The notes under the pieces were generated by a model. The model saw only the letters and a program-made list of their open reading frames with translations, ran no database searches and was not told where the DNA came from. A stretch of 64,000 bases of DNA from the NCBI RefSeq assembly GCF_003058085.1, contig NZ_QBUD01000017.1:1-64000 (forward strand), read 5' to 3'. The position numbers and the translations under genes are program-made. Origin of the DNA: Yoonia sediminilitoris. GTDB lineage: Bacteria; Pseudomonadota; Alphaproteobacteria; Rhodobacterales; Rhodobacteraceae. Every line of letters starts with the position of its first letter. Position 1 is the first letter of the stretch. Positions 55,152-63,665 of this stretch are shown piece by piece.

Positions 55152-56514
55152 TCGCTTGATCAACGGCGTCGGTGATCTGGTCCAGATCATCCTTTGTCGC
55201 GATCAGGGGCGGGGCAAATAGCAGCGTGTTGTTGTATCCGGGCAATGACCGGTTTGTTGCCCCGATGATGATCCCCTGTTGCATACAGTCCGCAACAATG
55301 GCTGCAACCTGCTTTTCATTCACGGGGTCTTTGCTATCGCGATCTGTCACCAGTTCCGCACCAGCGAACAGGCCCATGCCACGCACATCACCAATCCAGC
55401 GGTGCTTTTCCATCAGCCCCAGCAAGTTGTTTTGCAGGTGCTCTCCCATGCGGGTGGAATTGCCGCGCAGGTCTTCTTCTTCTATAATCTTCATGTTTTC
55501 GATGGCTGCGGCGGGCCCTGCCGTGCAGCCGCCAAACGTCGATATATCGCGGAAATATGACAGGTGGTCGGTGTCGTCCTTGAACATCTCGAAAACAGCG
55601 TTTGTCGTCACGCAGCACGAAATCGCAGCGTAGCCGGAAGCGACGCCCTTGGCCATTGTCACGATATCAGGCTGCACGCCGAACTGCTGATAGCCGAACC
55701 ATGTCCCTGTGCGGCCCAGACCGCAGACGACCTCGTCAATATGCAAAAGGATGTCGTATTTCTTGCAAATCTCCTGCACGCGGTCCCAGTACCCCTTTGG
55801 CGGCACAATGATGCCGCCACCGGCGGTGATGGGCTCAAGACACAATGCGCCGATCGTATCGGGTCCTTCGGCAAGGATCACATCCTCAATCGCTTGCGCG
55901 GCCTTTGCGCCATATTCTTCGCCAACCGACCCGTCTTGCGACCGGTATTCGAGGCAGTGCGGGACCCGCACAAAACCGGGCGTAAACGGTCCATATTGTG
56001 CGTTGCGCTCATCCTGACCGCCAGCCGAGAGCGCAGAAATGGTCGTGCCGTGATAGTCGCGTTCACGATAAAGGATCTTGTTCTTTTTGCCGCCATAATG
56101 CTTGTGGCTGATCTGGCGGACCATCTTGAAGGCCTTTTCGTTCGCCTCTGATCCGGAGTTGGCGTAATAGACCCGGTCCAGACCCGGCATCTTGTCGATC
56201 AGCATTTCAGAAAATTGCGCCCCGGGGATTGTGCCAAGGGTGCCGCCGAAGAAACACATCTTGGTCAGTTGCGCGCCGACTGCATTGGCGATGCGTTCGC
56301 GACCATAGCCCACGTTCACCGTCCATACGCCGCCTGACACAGCGTCGAGATGTTCCTTGCCCTTGATGTCCCAAACGCGCATGCCCTTGCCTTCGACGAT
56401 GATGCGTGGGTCAATTGTTTCGTAGGGTTTGTGCTGGCTCAGATGGTGCCAGACATGGGCGCGGTCCGCTTCCACGATCTGGTCTGGGTCATTTGCAAAG
56501 GCATGGGTGTCCAT
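55132..56514 (-). CDS. tpa: taurine-pyruvate aminotransferase
   Basis: A 460-residue class III PLP aminotransferase. DILLHIDEVVCGLGRTGTWF holds the PLP-binding aspartate and IVTMAKGVASGYAAIS the Schiff-base lysine. YYANSGSEANEKAFKM binds the cofactor phosphate. Tpa converts taurine and pyruvate to sulfoacetaldehyde and alanine, giving the substrate for Xsc. It is divergent from tauA and has its own TauR-like repeat. A related aminotransferase with another amine substrate cannot be excluded by sequence alone, but the neighbourhood makes taurine very likely. Confidence 0.92.
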   Translation of the reverse strand: MDTHAFANDPDQIVEADRAHVWHHLSQHKPYETIDPRIIVEGKGMRVWDIKGKEHLDAVSGGVWTVNVGYGRERIANAVGAQLTKMCFFGGTLGTIPGAQFSEMLIDKMPGLDRVYYANSGSEANEKAFKMVRQISHKHYGGKKNKILYRERDYHGTTISALSAGGQDERNAQYGPFTPGFVRVPHCLEYRSQDGSVGEEYGAKAAQAIEDVILAEGPDTIGALCLEPITAGGGIIVPPKGYWDRVQEICKKYDILLHIDEVVCGLGRTGTWFGYQQFGVQPDIVTMAKGVASGYAAISCCVTTNAVFEMFKDDTDHLSYFRDISTFGGCTAGPAAAIENMKIIEEEDLRGNSTRMGEHLQNNLLGLMEKHRWIGDVRGMGLFAGAELVTDRDSKDPVNEKQVAAIVADCMQQGIIIGATNRSLPGYNNTLLFAPPLIATKDDLDQITDAVDQAITRVLG

Positions 56515-56612
56515 CCGGGGAACTCCGTTGTTTGAGAAGGGCTATGCAATTCGAATCCAGTTCGTTCGATGCACATATTGACCTCAGTTTGCCTCTACGC
56601 TGAGCAATCTCA

Positions 56613-56645
56613 ATAGGGCCAGTTGGGCTGCATGAATATAGCCAG
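56613..56645 (-). promoter_or_regulatory. candidate TauR operator upstream of tpa
   Basis: Minus strand CTGGCTATAT (56645-56636) and CTGGCCCTAT (56622-56613) form a direct repeat 23 bases apart, about 100 bases before the tpa start. The geometry is the same as upstream of xsc. Confidence 0.55.
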
Positions 56646-56778
56646 AAGTCGGGGCGCCTCTGGACTGTTTGTCGCGGTGTTCAATGCCAAGATATTGTAA
56701 ATAAGGACAAAAGAAGAAATCCCGCGTCTTCTTTCGGCAGTCCATGCGGATTTCGCGAGATTTTCTTGCGATTGACCG

Positions 56779-56811
56779 CTGGCCCTGAATTGCCTTGGCT
56801 ACTGAATAATC
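56779..56811 (+). promoter_or_regulatory. weaker TauR-like repeat upstream of tauA
   Basis: CTGGCCCTGA (56779) and CTGAATAATC (56802) are 23 bases apart on the plus strand, about 140 bases before the tauA ATG. The second copy is degenerate, so the call is tentative. The rest of the 438-base tpa-tauA gap holds no gene. Confidence 0.4.
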
Positions 56812-56952
56812 TGCTCCGCCCGGCAGGCGTTTGACCGAACGCCGGGCTGTAGTGGTGATAATATATTGCGGCTGGGCAACGGTAAAAAACCATGTTCATC
56901 TGCAGTATCGCGGCAGGGGCGACCTTGCTTACGACAACATGGGAGAACAAAA

Positions 56953-57951
56953 ATGAAGATCAAAACAACGCTGATGGGGGCTGTTGCCGGTGCTGCAATG
57001 CTGACAGGCATGCAAGCGACTGCGGACGGGCACGGCGAAATTACAGCTGCTTATTTCCTTGAGTGGCCAATGCCGTTTCTGGCGGCCAAAGCATCGGGCG
57101 CCTATGATGAGGCACTGGGCATGAAGGTGAACTGGGTGTCTTTTGAGACAGGCACCGCGATGTCAGCTGCAATGGCGTCCGGCGACGTGCAGATTGCCGT
57201 GAGCCAGGGTGTGCCGCCATTTGTTGTCGCGGCCTCCGGCGGGCAGGATTTGCAGGTTGTTGATGTTGCCGTCAGCTATTCCGACAATGACAACTGCGTC
57301 GTAGCGGCGGGGCTGGAAATCGACAAAGACAGCGCCGGTGAGTTGGCGGGCAAGAAAGTTGCCGTGCCGTTGGGAACCGCTGCGCACTACGGCTTTCTGC
57401 GCCAGATGGACCACTTCGGTGTGCCGCTTGATTCCCTGCAAATCGTTGACATGGACCCGCCAACAGGTGCGTCAGCACTGGCACAGGGCGATGTGGACTT
57501 TGCATGTGGCTACGGTGGTGGCCTGACATCCATGAAGGAGTATGGCAACGTCCTGCTCACAGGTGATGAAAAGGAAGAACTCGGCATTCTGGTGTTTGAC
57601 GTGACATCTGCACCTGCATCCTATGTTGCCGAAAATGGTGATGTCGTCGCAAAGTTCCTGGCGGTGACTGCAGCGGCCAACGCGGAATGGAACGCGGGTC
57701 AGCCTGACGAGATGCTGGCCGTGATTGCGGAACAGTCCGGCATGGATGTTGACGCCGCCAAAGCGTCAATCTCGACGATGAAGTTCCCGGATGTCGAAAC
57801 GCAGCTTTCCGACGCGTGGCTGGGGTCAAATGCAGCAACCTTTATGAAGGGTGTGGCGGACGTGTTCGTTGAAGCGGGCTCAATTGATAGCGCACTTGAA
57901 AGCTATGAGGACGCTGTGAACACCGGACCTCTTACGCAGGCCGCAAACTAA
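56953..57951 (+). CDS. tauA: taurine ABC transporter substrate-binding protein
   Basis: A 332-residue periplasmic binding protein. The ATG at 56953 has GGGAGA upstream, and the product starts with a signal peptide (TLMGAVAGAAMLTGMQATAD). ITAAYFLEWPMPFLAAKASG opens the mature protein, a pattern shared with TauA/SsuA. FETGTAMSAAMASGDVQIAV forms a ligand loop. It is first of tauABC; a stem-loop separates it from tauB. Confidence 0.93.
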   Translation: MKIKTTLMGAVAGAAMLTGMQATADGHGEITAAYFLEWPMPFLAAKASGAYDEALGMKVNWVSFETGTAMSAAMASGDVQIAVSQGVPPFVVAASGGQDLQVVDVAVSYSDNDNCVVAAGLEIDKDSAGELAGKKVAVPLGTAAHYGFLRQMDHFGVPLDSLQIVDMDPPTGASALAQGDVDFACGYGGGLTSMKEYGNVLLTGDEKEELGILVFDVTSAPASYVAENGDVVAKFLAVTAAANAEWNAGQPDEMLAVIAEQSGMDVDAAKASISTMKFPDVETQLSDAWLGSNAATFMKGVADVFVEAGSIDSALESYEDAVNTGPLTQAAN

Positions 57952-57958
57952 GACACCT

Positions 57959-57986
57959 GGGTTGGCGTGCCGGTGCGCGCCAACCC
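57959..57986 (+). terminator. stem-loop between tauA and tauB
   Basis: GGGTTGGCG and CGCCAACCC form a 9-bp stem with a 10-base loop just after the tauA stop, without a T run. It probably sets the excess of binding protein over transporter by partial termination or mRNA protection. Confidence 0.65.
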
Positions 57987-58053
57987 TTGCCTTTGGTTTT
58001 TCCTGAAAAGACCCGCGCGCAGGCCTTTTCAAGAGAAACAAGAGGGACAGAGG

Positions 58054-58860
58054 ATGTCGGGACTTCAAATAGACAAACTTTCCATGCGGTTCGACTTGCC
58101 AAATGGATCGTCGGTACAGGCGCTTCAGGACGTCACTCTCAATCTGCAAGCAGGAGAGTTGCTGTCGGTGCTGGGGCCGTCCGGCTGTGGCAAGACCACG
58201 CTGCTCAATATCGTGGCAGGGTTTCTGGCACCCACCGATGGACAAATCATCCTCAATGGCCATCAGGTCACCGGGCCCGACGCCGAACGTGGCATGGTGT
58301 TCCAGCAGGGTGCACTGTTTGAATGGATGAGCGTGCGCGAAAACGTCGGGTTCGGCCCCTCCATGAAAGGGATGGCAAAGGCGGAAAAGCACAAGATTGT
58401 CGATCATCTGCTTGATGTCGTGGGCTTGCAGGATTTCAAGGAAAAGGCCGTTTATGAACTGTCGGGCGGGATGCAGCAGCGCGTGGCACTGGCCCGTTGT
58501 CTGGCCAATGACCCCGATGTCATCTTGATGGATGAACCGCTGGGCGCGCTGGATGCGCTGACCCGCGAAAAGATGCAGGGGCTGGTTCTGAAACTCTGGA
58601 AAGAGACGGGCAAGACGATCATTCTGATTACCCACTCCGTCGAAGAGGCGTTGCTGCTGGGTGAGCGACTGATCGTTATGGCCCCGCGTCCGGGTCGCAT
58701 CCACAAGGAATACCGTCTGCCATTTGCGGAAATGGGTGTTGATCAGGACCTGCGCGAGGTCAAGAAGCATCCTGATTTCGGTCAAACCCGAGAGGAAATC
58801 CTCAGCATGATCTGGGACATGGAAGAAGAAATCATGGGCCGTTCGGAGGATGCAGCATGA
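58054..58860 (+). CDS. tauB: taurine ABC transporter ATP-binding protein
   Basis: A 268-residue ATPase. Walker A GPSGCGKTT, Q-loop MVFQQGALFEW, signature LSGGMQQRV and Walker B VILMDEPLGALD are all present. The AGAGGGACAGAGG before 58054 selects this ATG rather than upstream frames. It overlaps the tauC start by four bases. Confidence 0.93.
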   Translation: MSGLQIDKLSMRFDLPNGSSVQALQDVTLNLQAGELLSVLGPSGCGKTTLLNIVAGFLAPTDGQIILNGHQVTGPDAERGMVFQQGALFEWMSVRENVGFGPSMKGMAKAEKHKIVDHLLDVVGLQDFKEKAVYELSGGMQQRVALARCLANDPDVILMDEPLGALDALTREKMQGLVLKLWKETGKTIILITHSVEEALLLGERLIVMAPRPGRIHKEYRLPFAEMGVDQDLREVKKHPDFGQTREEILSMIWDMEEEIMGRSEDAA

Positions 58861-60125
58861 TCCCCCTTCTGATTTATGTAGCGATCTTCATTCTGGCCTA
58901 TGTGCTGGTCACCAAAGTGGTCCACCGCGCCGTTGCAAAGGACTACACATCGCTCAAGACCGTGACGTTCGGTGATGAAAGTGCTGTGCGGCCCAACCGG
59001 GTGGCCGGGGTCATCTCGGTCTTTTCGATTTTTGTCTTGTGGGGCATGTTTACGGGGTCCAGTCTGCTGCCCGGTTTTCTGCATGCACCGGCCCCGTTCG
59101 AGGGCACATCAACCTTTGACTACACCGCAGAAGTCGATGGGCAAGGCACGGATGATGCCACCGTGACCGTCGTCGTGCATCCGCGCGAAGTGCCGACGGA
59201 TGCGCCCGAAGTGGAACCGGGCGATGGTTTTGCCAAGAATGATTCAGCGACCGTTGCACAATGGCGCACAGGCCTGATCAATGTTGCCGCGAACGATGAT
59301 TTGACCAAGAGCGATGGCGCGCGGGTCATTGCGATCAACGGACAGCCCATCGCGCCCGGTGAAACAGTCAAGGTTGAGGGCGGCAGTGTGACCCTGTCTG
59401 ACAAGGGCACGCCAAACTTTGCCCCGTCGCGCGGCTGGCAGATGGAGCCACTCTACCTACCGGCGCCGGAGGCCGTGTGGGACCGAACGATAAAGATAAC
59501 CCAGGAAGGTTTCCGTAACTTCAGCCTATGGCAGCATTTGGGCTATTCGCTCTTCCGCGTCATTGCCGGTTTCCTCCTGGGGGCACTGGTTGGCATCCCG
59601 CTGGGCTACGCCATGGGGCTGAGCAACTGGTTTCGGGGCTGGTTCGACCCGATTGTCGAATTCATGCGCCCGGTGCCGCCTTTGGCCCTGATCCCGCTGG
59701 TGATCATCTGGGCCGGTATCGGTGAGGCAGGCAAGATCATCCTGCTGTTTCTTGCAGCCTTGTGGATCATGGCAATTGCGGCCCGTTCGGGCGTCTCTGG
59801 CGTGCGGATTTCCAAGGTCCATGCAGCCTATTCGCTGGGTGCATCCAAATGGCAGATCATGCGCCATGTGATTATCCCCAATTCCCTGCCTGAGATATTT
59901 ACCGGTGCGCGGGTCGCAATGGGGGTATGCTGGGGTACGGTGGTTGCTGCCGAACTTGTCGCCGCCGAACAGGGCGCTGGCATGATGATCATGACTGCAT
60001 CGAAGTTTCAGAACACCGATATCGTGATCATGGGCATTATCCTGATCGGTGTGATCGGCTTTGGCATCGACATGCTGATGCGCTGGGCCGAGCGGGTGCT
60101 GGTGCCTTGGAAGGGTAAGGGCTGA
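58857..60125 (+). CDS. tauC: taurine ABC transporter permease with extra N-terminal region
   Basis: A 422-residue permease; E. coli TauC has 275. The last 240 residues are an ordinary TauC/SsuC-type permease (RPVPPLALIPLVIIWAGIGE and HAAYSLGASKWQIMRHVIIP-like VHAAYSLGASKWQIMRHVII). The first 150 residues add a membrane segment at residues 2-22, a second near 45-70, and a soluble part (about 75-195) with a charged, beta-rich composition (YTAEVDGQGTDDATVTVVVH). This part should be periplasmic. The overlap with tauB and the terminator after it close the operon. Confidence 0.9.
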   Translation: MIPLLIYVAIFILAYVLVTKVVHRAVAKDYTSLKTVTFGDESAVRPNRVAGVISVFSIFVLWGMFTGSSLLPGFLHAPAPFEGTSTFDYTAEVDGQGTDDATVTVVVHPREVPTDAPEVEPGDGFAKNDSATVAQWRTGLINVAANDDLTKSDGARVIAINGQPIAPGETVKVEGGSVTLSDKGTPNFAPSRGWQMEPLYLPAPEAVWDRTIKITQEGFRNFSLWQHLGYSLFRVIAGFLLGALVGIPLGYAMGLSNWFRGWFDPIVEFMRPVPPLALIPLVIIWAGIGEAGKIILLFLAALWIMAIAARSGVSGVRISKVHAAYSLGASKWQIMRHVIIPNSLPEIFTGARVAMGVCWGTVVAAELVAAEQGAGMMIMTASKFQNTDIVIMGIILIGVIGFGIDMLMRWAERVLVPWKGKG

Positions 60126-60164
60126 CAGAGGCCCACTCGTACCTATAAGGCGCTGCAAAAAAAG

Positions 60165-60197
60165 AGGGCAAAGGACATCTTATCCTTTGCCCTTTTT
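60165..60197 (+). terminator. rho-independent terminator of tauABC
   Basis: AGGGCAAAGGA and TCCTTTGCCCT pair in an 11-bp stem with a short loop, followed by TTTT. It starts 40 bases after the tauC stop. Confidence 0.88.
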
Positions 60198-60236
60198 GCT
60201 TTTCGGATGGTCCTACGATTTTTGATCTCGCCCCTC

Positions 60237-60267
60237 TTGACCTTCCCATAACTGGAACCCCTATGTT
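60237..60267 (+). promoter_or_regulatory. CueR-type promoter of copA-cueR
   Basis: A -35 element TTGACC (60237-60242) and a -10 element TATGTT (60262-60267) are separated by 19 bases, longer than usual, as in promoters controlled by MerR-type activators. TTCC and GGAA in the spacer form a dyad (TTCC-N7-GGAA). CueR is encoded downstream. Confidence 0.7.
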
Positions 60268-60287
60268 AGCGGAAATAAGGGGAAAAC

Positions 60288-62519
60288 ATGACCAAACATT
60301 CTGAAATCAGGCTCGCCGTAGACGGGATGAGTTGCGCGTCATGCGTTGGACGGGTCGAGACGGCGCTAAAGAACGTGCCGGGCGTGGAGTTCGCGCAAGT
60401 GAACCTCGCCGATGGAACAGCGCGTATTGTATCGCAGGCGGACGCTGATGCTAATGCATTAAAACGCGCCACCGCTGCGATTGGCTATGATGCGACAGTT
60501 CTCGGTGCCGACGAAACGACCGATGAAGCGCAGGCAACCGAAGCCGAGCATCTGAAACGCTCTTTTCTGGTCGCGATGGGCCTGACGTTTCCGGTTTTCC
60601 TGCTGGAAATGGGCGGGCATCTTATCCCGGCGCTACACGACTTAATCATGCGGACAATCGGCATGACGGCGAGTTGGACAGTACAATTCATTCTGGCCAC
60701 GCTGGTAATCGCTGGGCCGGGCCGGATTTTCTACGTCAAGGGGATAGCTTCGCTGCGGCACTTATCGCCTGATATGAACGCGCTTGTTGTGCTGGGCACG
60801 GCGGCGGCGTGGACATATTCGACCTGTGCCCTGTTCCTGCCGGGCGTATTCCCCGCAGGTACGCTGGCTGTCTATTTCGAGGCTGCCGCCGTCATTATCA
60901 CGCTCATTTTGCTGGGCCGTTGGCTGGAAGCACGCGCCAAAGGCCAGACGGGTGCCGCGATCAAGCGGTTGATCGGCCTGCGTCCGGCGACGGCAACGGT
61001 CTTGCGTGACGGCGATGCGCGCGACATCCCCATCAATGAGGTAGTGCAGGGCGACATGCTGCTGCTGCGCCCCGGTGCGCGGATTGCCGTCGATGGTGTG
61101 GTCGTCAAAGGGCAATCCTTTGTGGACGAAGCCATGATCACTGGTGAACCGATGCCGGTGGACAAAGCCGAAGGCGACAGGCTCACCGCCGGGACTGTTA
61201 ATGGTAATGGTGTGATCGAAATGCGCGCCACAGCCGTGGGAGAGGATACAATGCTGGCGCAGATCATCGCCATGGTGCAGGACGCGCAAGGCGCGCGCTT
61301 GCCAGTGCAGGACCTGTTGAACCGGGTGACAGCGTGGTTTGTGCCTGCGGTTATGGCGGTGGCAACATTGACCGTACTGGTCTGGCTGACCATCGGGCCT
61401 GATCCGGCCTTGTCCTATGCATTGGTTGCGGGCGTATCGGTGCTGATTATCGCATGTCCCTGTGCGATGGGACTGGCCGCGCCCACGTCAATCATGGTGG
61501 GGACCGGGCGTGCAGCGGACCTTGGTGTTCTGTTTCGGAGGGGTGACGGGTTGCAAGCTTTGCAGTCCGTTGATGTCGTGGCCTTTGACAAGACCGGTAC
61601 GCTGACGTTGGGCAAGCCGGCCCTGACCGATGTGGTTGTCTTGAACGGGGACGAAGAAACATTGCTGCGGTTAGCCGCCGCTGTTGAGAAGACATCGGAA
61701 CACCCTCTGGCGCAGGCTATTGTCGATGCAGCGACCGCGCCACTGCCATCGGCAACGGATGTGCAGGCGGTGCCGGGGTATGGGATCAAGGCGCAGGTTT
61801 CTGGCAGCACGGTGGTCGTCGGTGCGCAACGTATGTTGCAGGCCGAAGGGATTGACAGCGCGGCCTTGGCAGAGACAGCTGCGAGGTTTTCCAAGGTCGG
61901 CAAGACCTCGATCATGGTGGCCGTGGATGGCAAGGCCGCTGGCGTATTGGCTGTCGCTGATCAGCTCCGCCCAAACGCCGTTGCGACCGTCCGGATGTTG
62001 CAGGCCAATGATGTCAAGGTTGTGATGATCACCGGCGATGCCGCGCAGACCGCGCAGGCGACTGCCGACGATCTTGGTATCACTGATGTCATTGCCGACG
62101 TTCTGCCTGGCGGCAAGAAAGACGCGATCGCGCAATTGCATAGTGGGGGCAAAAAGGTCGCATTTGTGGGCGACGGGATCAACGATGCACCTGCTTTGGC
62201 CGCTGCCGATGTTGGCATCGCGATCGGTACTGGCACCGACGTCGCGGTGGAGGCGGCGGACGTTGTGCTGATGTCGGGTGACCCCGCAGGTGTCGCCAAT
62301 GCCATCGCGGTAAGCAAAGCGACAATGGCCAATATCCGGCAAAATCTGATGTGGGCGTTTGGATACAACATTCTGCTGGTGCCAGTGGCTGCCGGTGTGC
62401 TTTTCCCGGTCTGGGGGATGCTGCTGTCGCCCGCTTTGGCAGCGGGAGCCATGGCGCTCTCCAGCGTGATCGTCGTCAGCAACGCCCTGCGACTGCGCGG
62501 CGCAAAGGGTGTCCTATGA
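60288..62519 (+). CDS. copA: copper(I)-translocating P-type ATPase
   Basis: A 743-residue P1B-ATPase. An N-terminal heavy-metal domain carries GMSCASCVGRVE (CxxC), the membrane metal site is CPC in IIACPCAMGLAAP, the phosphorylated aspartate lies in FDKTGTLTLG, SEHP holds the HP signature and MITGDAAQT follows. It exports Cu(I) from the cytoplasm. AAGGGG precedes the ATG. Its stop overlaps the cueR start by four bases, so pump and regulator form one operon. Confidence 0.96.
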   Translation: MTKHSEIRLAVDGMSCASCVGRVETALKNVPGVEFAQVNLADGTARIVSQADADANALKRATAAIGYDATVLGADETTDEAQATEAEHLKRSFLVAMGLTFPVFLLEMGGHLIPALHDLIMRTIGMTASWTVQFILATLVIAGPGRIFYVKGIASLRHLSPDMNALVVLGTAAAWTYSTCALFLPGVFPAGTLAVYFEAAAVIITLILLGRWLEARAKGQTGAAIKRLIGLRPATATVLRDGDARDIPINEVVQGDMLLLRPGARIAVDGVVVKGQSFVDEAMITGEPMPVDKAEGDRLTAGTVNGNGVIEMRATAVGEDTMLAQIIAMVQDAQGARLPVQDLLNRVTAWFVPAVMAVATLTVLVWLTIGPDPALSYALVAGVSVLIIACPCAMGLAAPTSIMVGTGRAADLGVLFRRGDGLQALQSVDVVAFDKTGTLTLGKPALTDVVVLNGDEETLLRLAAAVEKTSEHPLAQAIVDAATAPLPSATDVQAVPGYGIKAQVSGSTVVVGAQRMLQAEGIDSAALAETAARFSKVGKTSIMVAVDGKAAGVLAVADQLRPNAVATVRMLQANDVKVVMITGDAAQTAQATADDLGITDVIADVLPGGKKDAIAQLHSGGKKVAFVGDGINDAPALAAADVGIAIGTGTDVAVEAADVVLMSGDPAGVANAIAVSKATMANIRQNLMWAFGYNILLVPVAAGVLFPVWGMLLSPALAAGAMALSSVIVVSNALRLRGAKGVL

Positions 62520-62902
62520 ATATCGGTGAGGTCGCAGAGCGGACCGGATTGCCCGCAAAGACCATCCGCTATTACGAAGATATCGGGCTGGTGACACCAG
62601 CGCGGGAGGCCAATAGCTACCGTGTTTTCAGTGAGATTGACGCCCATAAGCTGCAATTTCTGGGGCGCGCCCGCGCCCTTGGCTTCTCGATCGAGGATTG
62701 CCGCAACCTGCTGGCCCTATGGGAGGATCAGGACCGCGCGAGCGCAGATGTGCGGGCCATCGCGCAGGAACATCTGGATGAGATCGAAGCCAAGATCAAA
62801 GGTCTGACCGAAATGCGCAACACGCTGGCCGATCTGGTGCAAAGTTGCGCCGGGGACAAACGGCCCGATTGCCCGATCCTCAAAGGGCTTGAAGGGCCAT
62901 AA
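62516..62902 (+). CDS. cueR: copper-responsive MerR-family regulator CueR
   Basis: A 128-residue MerR-type activator. MNIGEVAERTGLPAKTIRYY is the winged helix-turn-helix, followed by a dimerisation helix. The Cu(I)-binding loop has the two cysteines of CueR spaced C-x7-C in CAGDKRPDC. It binds the spacer dyad upstream of copA. The overlap with copA supports coregulation. Confidence 0.93.
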   Translation: MNIGEVAERTGLPAKTIRYYEDIGLVTPAREANSYRVFSEIDAHKLQFLGRARALGFSIEDCRNLLALWEDQDRASADVRAIAQEHLDEIEAKIKGLTEMRNTLADLVQSCAGDKRPDCPILKGLEGP

Positions 62903-62977
62903 AATTACCCCGATCATGCCATCCGCTTGCACCCATTGCGTGTATGCTGGCTTCAGGCGATCACTCCGGGTGGACCA

Positions 62978-63610
62978 ATGCGCATTTTGAAAGGGATCAT
63001 TGTTTGGCTGCTGGGCCTCATGCTGCTCTGTGCTGTTGTCCTGCCCGAAACGGCCGACAAAGCCCGGATCATTGATGGGATCGGCAAGGGCGTTTTCACT
63101 GTTTTTGGGCTCATCTGCCTGTGCTATCTGGTGCGGCTTCGCCGTTGGCGGCGCAGCAAACCGCAAGCCCCCAAGACGACCGGCGCGCTCGGAAATCCGG
63201 TCATTGTTGATGGCTCCAACGTTATGCACTGGGGCGGTGACCCATCGATCAAGGTGCTGACGCGGGTGTTGCAGGAATTGCAGGCGCGGGGCTATACACC
63301 GCTGGTCTTTTTCGATGCCAATGTGGGCTACAAGCTTTTCGACAGGCATGTGGCTCCCAAAGAACTCGCCCGGCATTTGGACCTGCCCCCAGACCAAGTG
63401 ACATTGGCCCCAAGCGGGACGGCGGCCGATGAGATCCTGCTGGACCGTGCGGTGGCAGACGGCCTGCGCGTTGTGACCAATGACCGTTTTCTGGACTGGA
63501 AACAAAAATTCCCGAAAGTGGGCGAAAAGGGGTTTCTGGTCAAAGGTAAATGGCAGCAGGGCAGCGTGATCTTGCTTGGTCTTGGGCGCGGCCTGCCCGT
63601 GGCAGCTTGA
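62978..63610 (+). CDS. membrane-anchored NYN/PIN-like RNase (Zc3h12a type)
   Basis: A 210-residue protein. Two membrane segments (residues about 5-22 and 32-52) are followed by a basic linker (RLRRWRRSKPQ). The soluble part begins GNPVIVDGSNVMHWGGDPSI, with the metal-binding D-G-S-N, and continues with PLVFFDANVGYK and VVTNDRFLDWK, the further acidic residues of Zc3h12a-like NYN nucleases. RNA cleavage near the membrane is inferred from the fold. A longer frame upstream was rejected because the ATG at 62978 leads directly into the membrane helix. Confidence 0.78.
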   Translation: MRILKGIIVWLLGLMLLCAVVLPETADKARIIDGIGKGVFTVFGLICLCYLVRLRRWRRSKPQAPKTTGALGNPVIVDGSNVMHWGGDPSIKVLTRVLQELQARGYTPLVFFDANVGYKLFDRHVAPKELARHLDLPPDQVTLAPSGTAADEILLDRAVADGLRVVTNDRFLDWKQKFPKVGEKGFLVKGKWQQGSVILLGLGRGLPVAA

Positions 63611-63665
63611 CCTTTGATATCGGTCCCCCACATGGATGAGGAAGCCAGTTAAGGAGACAGAGCCA

